From Edaphosphingomonas laterariae (GTDB lineage: Bacteria > Pseudomonadota > Alphaproteobacteria > Sphingomonadales > Sphingomonadaceae), in the NCBI RefSeq assembly GCF_900188165.1, contig NZ_FZOS01000031.1, positions 1-34,928 of the forward strand: DNA of 34,928 nucleotides. Direction: 5' to 3'. The position numbers and the translations under genes are program-made. Below are positions 1 to 7,951 of the stretch, piece by piece. The notes under the pieces are model-generated. The model had not been told where the DNA came from. It made no database searches and worked only from the letters and a program-made list of their open reading frames with translations. The first letter of the stretch is position 1. Every line of letters begins with the position of its first letter.

Positions 1-189
1 CTCGTCCATCGCCAGCCTCCGTCAAGCTGGCTCCCCATGAATCAGGGAAATCTCTCCTTGGGAATCCCAAAAATCACACTTCTGCCAAAGTAGCGCTAGG
101 GAGTCTTTCACCGATCGATCTTGTCGGGATGACCCTCTTGCAGGTCCTTCAGTACGGCGCCAATTTGCAATTTAGTTGGAGAGGATTTG

Positions 190-1371
190 ATGCTTCGGGG
201 GTGGATGCTACTGATCGCGCTGGTGGTTTCGGGCCCCGCGTGCGCCGACAGTTGGGGGCCACCGACCCGCACGACCTATCTGTCGGCCGACCAAAATGTG
301 CGACTGACCGTCGTGCCGCGCGAGCTGAGGAGCCCACTCGCCTATTTCGATGACAAGGTGAATGGTCGTGAACCCGCCGGGCAGCCCGCCGGTGAGACGA
401 GATCAACAGCGGAGGGCACCTTGGAGCGCCGCGTCGACGGACGCTGGCTGCAGGTTTGGAAGGCCCCGCTGGCGAACGAGGTCGCACCCGTCACGGCACT
501 AGTGAGCAATGATGGAGAGCATGTCGTCACCTTCGATGACTGGCACATGGTCGGACTCGGCAGCAACGTTGTGGCCATCTACGGCCGCGATGGCGCGCTA
601 GTACGCTCGTTGGAGCTCGGTGACATCCTGCCCAAGGACTATATCGAGGCGCTGCCCCGGTCCGTGAGTTCGCTGTGGTGGCACGATCAGGACCGGATCT
701 CGGGTGACGGGAAGCATGTCCTGCTCGCGGTAGTTGTGCCTCGCAACGACACGATGAGCAGCGAGCGCCTGGAAACGGTCGACGTTGCCGTTGATCTCGA
801 TACGGGTGCAGTCGTTCCCCCGCAGGGAGAGCATTGGCAACATGCTCTGGCCGAAGCGCGGCGTATCAGGGCGGCGCGCCTCGCATACGAGGCGGACCAG
901 AAGGCAGCCTTCGTCGCGCCCCTGATTGCCCCGACCAGCGCTGACGAGCTGTCCTGGCACAATTACCTCCGCGAGGCATTCTTGCGCCTTGATCCGGACT
1001 GGAAGAGGCGGACGCCTTCTACCACGGTCGTGTTAGCTCCTCCCGCACCTAATTACGCTCTTTCCGAAGGTTGGGTAAGGGACGATCTGCATCGGGGGTG
1101 GGAGGATGACGTGGCGATGTTTGCGGCACCGGCCGCGCCAGAGCGACTGGTCGCCATCGTAAGCAAAGTGGCTCACTCACTCACGCCGGGCAGCCTCACC
1201 TCCACACGCGTATACGTCGCTGCTCCGGCAGACCGGGCCGACGCGGTCCGCACCGCATTGGCCCAAAGCGGTGCCGAGGTGATCTGGCTCGATACAACAA
1301 AGCCGATTCCGCAGCGCCCTGAGCGACTGCGCGGTGAGACACCATTGGACGATTTCTTTGGCGACGAATAA
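190..1371 (+). CDS. exported protein of unknown function
   Basis: I do not recognise a named family. The first 20 or so residues form a signal peptide (short basic start, hydrophobic run, likely cleavage after the Ala of PACA before DS), so the protein should enter the periplasm. The mature part has short WD/propeller-like strands around residues 95-150, for instance VSNDGEHVVTFDDW and VVAIYGRDGALVRSL, then a helical, charged C-terminal half. A TTG sits directly before the ATG. I chose the ATG at 190 because a GGAGAGG ribosome binding site ends 5 bases before it. It has no close neighbour on its strand and no visible operon partner. Being an expressed gene is well supported by length and start signals; function is unknown. 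Confidence 0.7.
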   Translation: MLRGWMLLIALVVSGPACADSWGPPTRTTYLSADQNVRLTVVPRELRSPLAYFDDKVNGREPAGQPAGETRSTAEGTLERRVDGRWLQVWKAPLANEVAPVTALVSNDGEHVVTFDDWHMVGLGSNVVAIYGRDGALVRSLELGDILPKDYIEALPRSVSSLWWHDQDRISGDGKHVLLAVVVPRNDTMSSERLETVDVAVDLDTGAVVPPQGEHWQHALAEARRIRAARLAYEADQKAAFVAPLIAPTSADELSWHNYLREAFLRLDPDWKRRTPSTTVVLAPPAPNYALSEGWVRDDLHRGWEDDVAMFAAPAAPERLVAIVSKVAHSLTPGSLTSTRVYVAAPADRADAVRTALAQSGAEVIWLDTTKPIPQRPERLRGETPLDDFFGDE

Positions 1372-1958
1372 GCACGAGCATCGCGGCGACAACGACTAGG
1401 CACCTCGGCGTCGGATACCAAGGCCTAGGAACGGCGAGCCGCCCGTCCGCTCTCCCCGACTTTGCGGCCATCCAGCGACGGGGCTGGGCCTCCGGTTTTC
1501 CGACGGTCAGCTTTCCGAGGCCGGGCAGGCAGGTATCAGTCATCGAAGGAAAATTCCTGCCTGTCGGGACGCGCCGACATTGCGGTCGTCATCTACTGAA
1601 CCTCCACTTTCGTCAGCCCGGACTTGTTCCGGGGTCCACCGTGCAGCACACATCACCATTGATGATCGAGCGGGACAATCGGTCATGGCATGACCTGGCG
1701 GTGTCTTTCGGGTTGGAGCCGCTGGCGGCGGCGCCTGCGGGGCGGTGGACCCCGGAACAAGTCCGGGGTGACGGGACAAAGATAGTCCGCTGCCTTCGAC
1801 TTATTCGCCTTTCGAACCCATCACCGCTACACTTGAAGGCGGATGATCATTCGCGTTGCGCGGTCGTCGCCGGCGAGGATGGTCGCCACGGTGGCGCTGA
1901 AGGCGGGGAGGGGGCGTGGCGTTTTCCCGGTGGCTGTCGATCCTGGAACGGCCGCCGG
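1372..1958. other. gene-poor intergenic stretch with a REP-like pair
   Basis: About 590 bases between the convergent ends of the exported unknown protein and the TPM-domain operon. Its only clear structure is the inverted pair of palindromic repeats at 1612-1772, described separately. The long plus-strand frame crossing this region continues antisense through the TPM genes and has no convincing protein character. I see no terminator with a T run in 1773-1958. Confidence 0.5.
1612..1772. repeat. paired REP-like inverted repeat
   Basis: Two 30-base arms, 1612-1641 and 1743-1772, are reverse complements with a single mismatch. Each arm holds its own small palindrome, ccccgga-acaag-tccgggg. The arms flank 101 bases, which include a further 7-bp palindrome (ggtcatg-g-catgacc, 1681-1695). 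The composition resembles the intergenic palindromic repeats seen many times per genome in sphingomonads; that part is from memory of the group. The pair could fold into one large cruciform or hairpin. No transposase or RAYT gene lies beside it. Confidence 0.75.
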
Positions 1959-2630
1959 TTAGATCACGATCAGGTGGTTGGGCAGTTCGGCGGGGTCGGT
2001 GCCGGTGTAGGGGAATTCCCGGGCGAGGATGTCGCCAATGGCTTCGATCGCGGCGACCATGCCGTCCGTCGGCCGGCCATCGCGTATCGCGTCGATCAGG
2101 AGGACCATCGCGTCGCCCCACATTTCGGCCGGAACGCGGTTGTGGACGGCTTCGTCGGCGACGATTTCCGCGCGTTGTTCCGCCAGCGAGACATAGAGAA
2201 GGACACCCGTGCGCGATATCGTGTGCTGTTCCGCTCCGACCTTGAACAGCGCGATCGCGCGACGGCGCACCCGTCTGGACTTGATCAGGCCCGGCACGAG
2301 CGCGAGGCGCAGGGCCGGCCAGCGCAGGGCGATGCGTGCCGCCAGATAGATGGCGACGAGCAGCGCGAACAGCATCAGGAGCAGGCTGCGCCTTGTGATG
2401 CCGCCGCTCCAATCGCCGGCGATCCATTCGGCCAGGCCGATGAAGGCATCGGGAAAGGCCGTCACGACGCCAAGCGCCGTCACCATCAGCAGGACGGCCC
2501 ATTGCAGCGCGACATCATGATAGGTGTCGGATTGTGGCGACAGGATCGCCAGCAATTCGCCATCGGTGCGGGCTTCGGCGGCTTCGATCGCCGCCCTGAC
2601 CCTTTGCTGATCCACGGGTGCGCGCGTCAT
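1959..2630 (-). CDS. TPM domain-containing membrane protein
   Basis: Third gene of a lemA-TPM-TPM operon. The protein of about 223 residues starts with a short acidic helical stretch, has two hydrophobic membrane segments (roughly residues 42-66 and 81-102), and then the TPM-like fold in the second half with the motif GVLLYVSLAEQRAEIVADE, typical of the TPM_phosphatase (Psb32-like) family. Upstream TTG and GTG codons exist, but I chose the ATG at 2630 because it overlaps the stop of the preceding TPM gene as TGATG and has a GGGGAG site 7 bases before it. The role is not established; members are often encoded next to LemA and are linked to envelope or membrane protein maintenance. Confidence 0.8.
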   Translation of the reverse strand: MTRAPVDQQRVRAAIEAAEARTDGELLAILSPQSDTYHDVALQWAVLLMVTALGVVTAFPDAFIGLAEWIAGDWSGGITRRSLLLMLFALLVAIYLAARIALRWPALRLALVPGLIKSRRVRRRAIALFKVGAEQHTISRTGVLLYVSLAEQRAEIVADEAVHNRVPAEMWGDAMVLLIDAIRDGRPTDGMVAAIEAIGDILAREFPYTGTDPAELPNHLIVI

Positions 2631-3409
2631 CACCAACTCCCCGAGGCGCCGCCGCCGCCGAAGGAGCCCCCGCCACCCGAGAACCCGCCACCGCCCGAAA
2701 AGCCGCCGCCCCCGGAAAAGCCGCCTCCGCTTCCCCAGCCGCCCATGCCCGGCCCCCAGATGATCACCGGCGCACGGCCGCCGCGGTGAACCGCGCCGGC
2801 CCGCCGACGGCGGAGCAGGATGAACAATAATATGCCGTTGAAGAGGAGCAGGATGAGAAGCTGCCCGCCGTCGAAGCGGGTTTCCTGTTCCTGCCCGGCT
2901 GCGACGATCTGCCGGGCGCGGGCGCGCGCCTGATCCTCCGGCAGTTTCAGGACGTCGACCAGCGCGTCGACGCCCGCGCGGATGCCCGGGCCGAACTGCC
3001 CTTCGCGGAAGTGCGGCAGGATCGCGTTGCGGATGATGATGCTCGAAAGCGCGTCGGTTACGATCGGCGTGGCGCCATAGCCCACTTCGATGCGGACCTT
3101 GCGATCATTGGGGGCGACCAGCAGGAGCACGCCGTCATTGGCCTCGGCCGAGCCGATCCCCCAGCTTCGGCCGAGCCGATAGCCATAATCCTCGATCGCA
3201 TAGCCCTGGAGATTGGCGACCGTGACGACGACGAGCTGCCGGCCGCTCTGTCGTTCGAGATCGGCAAGCGTTGTCGTCAGCGCCGCTTCCTCGGGCGCGG
3301 ACAGGATCTGCGCGGCATCGACCACGCGGCCGGACAATGTGGGGAAGGTCTGCGCCTGCGCCGCAACCGCAGTCAGCACCAGTGTCAGGAAGGCGAGCAG
3401 CGCCTTCAA
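2630..3409 (-). CDS. TPM domain protein, YgcG family, with Gly-rich tail
   Basis: Signal peptide (residues 1-20, cleavage near AQA before QTFP), a TPM domain at about 25-150 with GVLLLVAPNDRKVRIEVGYG, one membrane helix near 180-197 (LLILLLFNGILLFILL followed by RRRR), then a tail of repeated FSGGGG units ending ASGSW. This order is the usual YgcG layout: domain in the periplasm, anchored near the C-terminus, low-complexity tail inside. The start codon is TTG, overlapping the lemA stop as TTGA. I see no good ribosome site of its own, so translation is probably coupled to lemA. The exact enzymatic role of the family is unsettled. Confidence 0.88.
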   Translation of the reverse strand: MKALLAFLTLVLTAVAAQAQTFPTLSGRVVDAAQILSAPEEAALTTTLADLERQSGRQLVVVTVANLQGYAIEDYGYRLGRSWGIGSAEANDGVLLLVAPNDRKVRIEVGYGATPIVTDALSSIIIRNAILPHFREGQFGPGIRAGVDALVDVLKLPEDQARARARQIVAAGQEQETRFDGGQLLILLLFNGILLFILLRRRRAGAVHRGGRAPVIIWGPGMGGWGSGGGFSGGGGFSGGGGFSGGGGSFGGGGASGSW

Positions 3410-3993
3410 AAGGCGACCGATGGCGCCTTTTCGGCACCGCCTGCGGCCTCGAAGGTGACCATGGGCTTGGAGCCGTAAATCACCTTCGCGCCGATCGCAT
3501 CGGGGAAGGTGCGGATCCTGGTATTATAGGCCTGGACCGCCGCATTATAATCGCGACGCGCGACCGAGATGCGGTTTTCGGTGCCTTCGATCTGCGCCTG
3601 AAGCGTCAGGAAATTCTGGTTGGACTTCAGATCGGGATAGGCTTCCACCACGGTGCGCAGCTGGCCGAGAGCCTGGGTGAGCTGGTTCTGCGCCTCGCTG
3701 AATTGGCGAAGGCGTTCGGGATTGGACAGATCGTCGGTCGTGATGTTGATCGCGGTCGCCTTGGCGCGCGCTTCGGTGACCTGCGTCAGCACGGCCTTTT
3801 CCTGGGCGGCATAGCCCTTCACCGTGGCCACCAGGTTGGGAATGAGATCGGCCCGGCGCTGATATTCGTTCTGGACGTCGGCCCACCGCGCCTTGGCGGT
3901 TTCCTCCGCCGTCGGGATCGAATTGATGCCGCAGGATGCGAGCAGCAGCAGTGCGGAGGCAAGAATGGCTCTGGCGGGACGGTGCAGGCCCAT
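3406..3993 (-). CDS. lemA: LemA family lipoprotein
   Basis: LemA proteins are small helical envelope proteins usually found beside TPM-domain genes, as here. The 195-residue product begins with a lipoprotein signal ending LLAS-C21, so it should be lipid-anchored. The family signature follows: WADVQNEYQRRADLIPNLVATVKGYA at residues about 34-59, shown here in part as RRADLIPNLV, then a long helical bundle and the terminal FPDAIGA motif. A longer frame extends to 4167. I chose the ATG at 3993 because it gives the lipobox at the right distance and has a GGGGAG site 6 bases upstream. It is the first gene of a three-gene overlapping operon. Confidence 0.92.
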   Translation of the reverse strand: MGLHRPARAILASALLLLASCGINSIPTAEETAKARWADVQNEYQRRADLIPNLVATVKGYAAQEKAVLTQVTEARAKATAINITTDDLSNPERLRQFSEAQNQLTQALGQLRTVVEAYPDLKSNQNFLTLQAQIEGTENRISVARRDYNAAVQAYNTRIRTFPDAIGAKVIYGSKPMVTFEAAGGAEKAPSVAF

Positions 3994-4221
3994 GGCGTTC
4001 TCCCCAACAAGTTGCGGCACAAGGGTGGTCGCAAGATTGACGGGTGTAACGTTGCAAGCCCGTAGTTCGTTGCGCGTCCGTGCGGGCCGGGCGCGAACGG
4101 GCCGGCGGATGGTTGGCGTGGCGAGGGCGGCGATCGCTGGCCCGCCGTCGCGGCGTCGCTCTGTCATGCAAGGCGCGGATCGGGCGCGACGCTAGCGGAC
4201 AGGGGGAGAAACCATTTATTC

Positions 4222-5502
4222 TCAATCCTGTCGCAGCACCGGGTGGCTCCGTGCCCATTTTCCCAGATGCCGGGCGCTCGGCTTTATCGTTCGCGTCTGG
4301 GTCGCGCGATCGACCGCGACGAGGCCGAATTTCGGGCCATATCCGAACAGCCATTCAAAATTGTCGAGCAGGGACCAGTGGATATAGCCGCGTACGTCCA
4401 CGCCTTCGCGCATCGCAGCCCGCAAGCTGCCGATCGCCCCGTCGATATAGCGCACGCGCAGCGCATCGTCCTCCGTGGCCACGCCATTTTCGGTGACGAT
4501 GATCGGCACGCCGGCGATGGCGGCGGCGTAGCGGACCGCGCCGCCCAGCGCCTCGGGATAATATTCCTGGCCGACCTGCGTGCGCAGCGTTTCGGCCGGC
4601 AGTGTGATCGGCCCCCGATCGCCGATCACGGTTCGCGTATAGGTTTGCACGCCAAGGAAATCGTCCGCCTGCGCCGCCTTGAGCCAGACGTCATACATGC
4701 CCGAGCGCCAGCGGGCGGCGCGCGCCTGCGTTCCCGGCGCATCCTGGAAATCATCCATGGCGAGGGTGTAGCCCACGGGCAGATCCGGGCGGAGCTGCTT
4801 GATCGCGTCCCGCGCCGCCGCACGGCATTGCCGCACGATCGGCTTGGACCTGGCGACGTTCGAAAAAAGGAATGTCGAGAAGGTGGCGACGCCCGTCGCG
4901 CGGGCCGCCGTTTCGCGGACGGCGGGGTTGGGCGCGAAGGACAGATTGGCTTCGTTGATCGTGCACAGCCAGCCGATCCTGTCCCCCAGCGCCTCGACAA
5001 CCGTGCGCGCATAACGGGTGAACAGCGCCGGCGCGTCCGCATTCTCGAAACCGCCCTTTGCGGCGAACCAGCGTGGCGAGGAGAAATGATGCAGCGTGAC
5101 CACCGGCGTCACCCCGTGGCGGCGGCAACTGTCGAGCATCCGGCCATAATGGGCCAGCATGGCGGGTGAGAATAAGCCCTCCTCGGGTTCGACGCGGGCC
5201 CATTCGATGCTGAACCGATAGCTGTTCAACCCCAGCCGGGCGAGCAGCGCGATATCGTCGTCAAAGCGGTGATAATGGTCGCAGGCGTCGGCCGAACGCT
5301 CGGCAAACGGCGTCCCCGGCAGCCCTTCGAGCAGCCACAGGTCGGTGTTGGTGTTGTTGCCTTCGACCTGATAGGCGGCGCTGGCCGCGCCCCAGAGGAA
5401 GCCTTTCCGGCGTGGCGCGGCCATCGCGGTGCCGTGGCCCAGTGCTGCCATTCCAGCCACGGCGAAACTGCCAAGCGACGCGATTGCCTGCCGTCTGTCC
5501 AT
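4222..5502 (-). CDS. GH1 family beta-glucosidase, Tat-exported
   Basis: Glycoside hydrolase family 1 enzyme that cleaves beta-glucosides or related beta-glycosides with retention. The 426 residues show the family marks in order: GFLWGAASAAYQVEG at 34-48, the acid/base glutamate E184 in TINEAN, the nucleophile E338 in VTENG, and SLLDNFEWLFGY near the end, which forms the aglycone site. The usual NEP reads NEA here. The N-terminus DRRQAIASLG plus a hydrophobic run is a twin-arginine signal, implying periplasmic action on imported oligosaccharides. The ATG at 5502 has a purine-rich AAGGGGGG site upstream. It stands alone, with a candidate operator at 5586-5618 upstream. Confidence 0.92.
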   Translation of the reverse strand: MDRRQAIASLGSFAVAGMAALGHGTAMAAPRRKGFLWGAASAAYQVEGNNTNTDLWLLEGLPGTPFAERSADACDHYHRFDDDIALLARLGLNSYRFSIEWARVEPEEGLFSPAMLAHYGRMLDSCRRHGVTPVVTLHHFSSPRWFAAKGGFENADAPALFTRYARTVVEALGDRIGWLCTINEANLSFAPNPAVRETAARATGVATFSTFLFSNVARSKPIVRQCRAAARDAIKQLRPDLPVGYTLAMDDFQDAPGTQARAARWRSGMYDVWLKAAQADDFLGVQTYTRTVIGDRGPITLPAETLRTQVGQEYYPEALGGAVRYAAAIAGVPIIVTENGVATEDDALRVRYIDGAIGSLRAAMREGVDVRGYIHWSLLDNFEWLFGYGPKFGLVAVDRATQTRTIKPSARHLGKWARSHPVLRQD

Positions 5503-5585
5503 GCGTTCCCCCCTTCGCCCGGCGTTGTTCGCGACGACGCAAGCCGATGCGTCGGCCGAACCGGCTTTTTACGCCGGGGCCTCCG

Positions 5586-5618
5586 ATTGAACGATTTAAT
5601 TGATCGATACCGTTCAAT
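5586..5618. promoter_or_regulatory. candidate operator upstream of the GH1 gene
   Basis: A perfect 8-bp inverted repeat, attgaacg ... cgttcaat, with 17 bases between the arms, lies 84 bases before the GH1 start in an unusually AT-rich patch. Position and symmetry fit a repressor site for a sugar-responsive regulator. No regulator gene is adjacent, so which protein binds is unknown. Confidence 0.4.
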
Positions 5619-5746
5619 TTGTAAAGTGGGCCGCGCCGGCACCCTTGGTGGCCGGATGAATTTGGGAACGGGCAATGATCGTCAGGGCTGGCCGTGTGGT
5701 CCACCCGCGCCTGCCGCGCTGAATGCGAACGCGGGAAGGGGCGCCG

Positions 5747-6604
5747 TCATCCGTCCAGAATGATCTCGTCATAGGTGATCGGGTTGCCGACGATGCTGCG
5801 CAGCGAGCCGGGGCTGCTGCCATCGAGATCGCGCACGCCATAGGCCATGGCCTGTTCCGCGCCGATCACGGTGCGGCCGGACAATTCCATCATCGCCGGA
5901 TCGCGGTGGATGGCGGCGATCACGCGGCCGGTGAAATCCGGGGTCTCGGCCATCGCCAGCAAGGCATCGAACTGGCCGGGGCGTTCGGCGACGGCGGCCG
6001 CCGTGCGCGCGGTCTTGAGGAAGCCCATCCAGATCGCCACCGATGCCGCGCCAAAGGGGCGCAGTTCGACCGCGATGTCGGCCGCCATCTTGTCGGTTCC
6101 GGCCTTCTGCGCGCCATAAGCCGGGCCATGCGCATAGGAAGCCGCGCCCGGTGCGGAGGTGAAGGCCATCAGACCGCCCGGCTTCTTCACCAGCAGCGGG
6201 GCTGCGGCATGGGCCGCGATATAGCTGGATCGCAGCCCGACGGTGATGATGTCGGCCATGTCGGCGGGCTTGGTCCAGAACGGGCCGGGGCGGATCAGTT
6301 CGTCGTGAAGCGCGGTGGCGTTGTTGACCAGAATGTCGAGCCGCCCCTCGTCGCGTTCGACCTGCGCGAACACGGCGCGCACCGCCGCATCGTCGGCATG
6401 ATCGCAGGCGACGGCGACGCCGCGGCCCCCGGCGGCGGTGACCTCGGCCGCGGTATCGTGGATGGTTCCGCCGAGCCGCGACGCATCCGCCGTCTGGCTG
6501 CGGCCGGTGACATAGACGGTATAGCCCGCCGCCCCCAGCGCCCGTGCAATACCCTGGCCGGCGCCCCGGCTGGCCCCCGTGACGACCGCAACACCTTGCT
6601 TCAT
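5747..6604 (-). CDS. SDR family NAD(P)-dependent oxidoreductase
   Basis: Classical short-chain dehydrogenase/reductase of 285 residues. The cofactor loop TGASRGAGQG is at 9-18, NNA at 94-96, and the catalytic set is S150, Y163 and K167 in YGAQK. Long insertions and the C-terminal extension resemble the DHRS1-like branch. Substrate cannot be told from sequence. The ATG at 6604 has a strong AGGAGGAGG site 6 bases upstream. It follows the flavin oxidoreductase gene by 61 bases on the same strand, so the two may be co-transcribed. Confidence 0.9.
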   Translation of the reverse strand: MKQGVAVVTGASRGAGQGIARALGAAGYTVYVTGRSQTADASRLGGTIHDTAAEVTAAGGRGVAVACDHADDAAVRAVFAQVERDEGRLDILVNNATALHDELIRPGPFWTKPADMADIITVGLRSSYIAAHAAAPLLVKKPGGLMAFTSAPGAASYAHGPAYGAQKAGTDKMAADIAVELRPFGAASVAIWMGFLKTARTAAAVAERPGQFDALLAMAETPDFTGRVIAAIHRDPAMMELSGRTVIGAEQAMAYGVRDLDGSSPGSLRSIVGNPITYDEIILDG

Positions 6605-6665
6605 GCCTGCCTCCTCCTGCGGCGCTTCCGGCCGCTATCGATCAACTCTATGCCATGATCCGCAT

Positions 6666-7694
6666 TCAGGATGGGGTTTCGCCGGACAGGCCGAAGGCCT
6701 TTGCCAGCCGAGCGTGCGAGCCACGGCGGTCCTGCGGGTCGGCCATCATATCCTGGACGATCAGTTCGTCCGCGCCGCTTTGCGCGATCATCTGTTCCAG
6801 CGTTTGCCGAACCTCTTCGGCGCTGCCCGCGACGAAGCGGGGCCAGCGGCCGCCGATGATCTGCGTGGGCTCGTCACGCTCGGCCGCGCCCAGTTCGGCT
6901 TCGGCCTCGGCGATGGTGGGAACGAAGGCGGTGGCCCCGATCCGGGTGAGGCGCTGGTAATAACCCTTCACGCTGAGCGCGAGCCGCCGGCCATGTTCGC
7001 CATCCTCGCCCACGCAGACATTGACGCCGAGCATCGCGCGCGGCGCGCCGCTGGCGAACGGCGTCGCCACGAACGCCTCGCGATAGCCGCGCAGCGCCAG
7101 CGCGGCGGCCTGCGGATTGATGAAGCCGGCGAAGGAATAGCCGATGCCGATTTGCGCCGCGAGGCGGGCGCCGCCGGGGCTCGACCCGAGCAGCCAGCTT
7201 TCGGGCACGCTCGCAACGGTGGGGATCAACGGCTTGCCGGCAAAGGGGTGGCCGGCCGGAAAGGCCTGATGCAGCCAGGCCACGGTTTCCGAAACCTGCG
7301 CGGCATGATCGTCCACCGGCTGGGCATCGCGATGCCGCCGCATGGCCATGTCGATCACCGGCCCCGCCGTCGCCCGGCCCATGCCGAGATCGACGCGGCC
7401 CGGGAACATGGCTTCGAGCTGCTTGAACATCTCCGCCACCTTGAAGGGGCTGTAATGGTTCATCAGCACCGCGCCGGAGCCCAGCCTGATCCGCCGGGTC
7501 TGCGTGCCCGCCGCCGCGATCAGCAGTTCGGGATGATGGGATGCCTGCGCCGGCGCCATATGATGTTCGGCGAACCAGATGCGATGATAGCCGAGCGCAT
7601 CGGCATTGCGTGCCGTCTCCAGCGATTGCGCCAAAGCGTCGCTCGCCGTTTCGCCGGGCTTGATGGTGGACAGATCGACGATCGACAGCTTCAT
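6666..7694 (-). CDS. LLM class flavin-dependent oxidoreductase
   Basis: Bacterial-luciferase-like monooxygenase fold. The start MKLSIVDLSTIKPGE, the RIWFAEHH motif near residue 46, RIRLGSGAVL, and FPGRVDLGMGRA are typical of the MsnO8-type branch that uses reduced FMN. The protein would be about 342 residues. A frame extends to 7718, but the ATG at 7694 matches the family start and removes an unlikely 8-residue leader. It is probably the first gene of a pair with the downstream SDR. The substrate is unknown. The divergent gene on the other side is tamA, with about 257 bases between starts. Confidence 0.88.
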   Translation of the reverse strand: MKLSIVDLSTIKPGETASDALAQSLETARNADALGYHRIWFAEHHMAPAQASHHPELLIAAAGTQTRRIRLGSGAVLMNHYSPFKVAEMFKQLEAMFPGRVDLGMGRATAGPVIDMAMRRHRDAQPVDDHAAQVSETVAWLHQAFPAGHPFAGKPLIPTVASVPESWLLGSSPGGARLAAQIGIGYSFAGFINPQAAALALRGYREAFVATPFASGAPRAMLGVNVCVGEDGEHGRRLALSVKGYYQRLTRIGATAFVPTIAEAEAELGAAERDEPTQIIGGRWPRFVAGSAEEVRQTLEQMIAQSGADELIVQDMMADPQDRRGSHARLAKAFGLSGETPS

Positions 7695-7951
7695 GAATCC
7701 GTTCCCGCACAGGGGCATGCTTGGCCAGCGGCCACCCTAGCGGATCGGACGCGGATGCCGATGATCGGCGCGCCAATCTTTAGCCCGATTCCACAATGGC
7801 GGCCCAACTTGTCGACCGGCGGGTGGGGTGCCGCGCGCCGCCGGGGCGCATTGCGCCGATCCTGCGGGCGTGGATCATCGACAGGCAGGGAACCGACGCT
7901 ATTGTCGGCGTGTTTGCATTTACTTCGAGGGTGCGGGGTGCGGCGATTGCG

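Noticed and set aside
1641-2789. A 382-codon plus-strand frame across the TPM genes
   Set aside because: It starts inside the REP pair, and its Pro-rich end is the antisense of the Gly-rich tail of the TPM protein.
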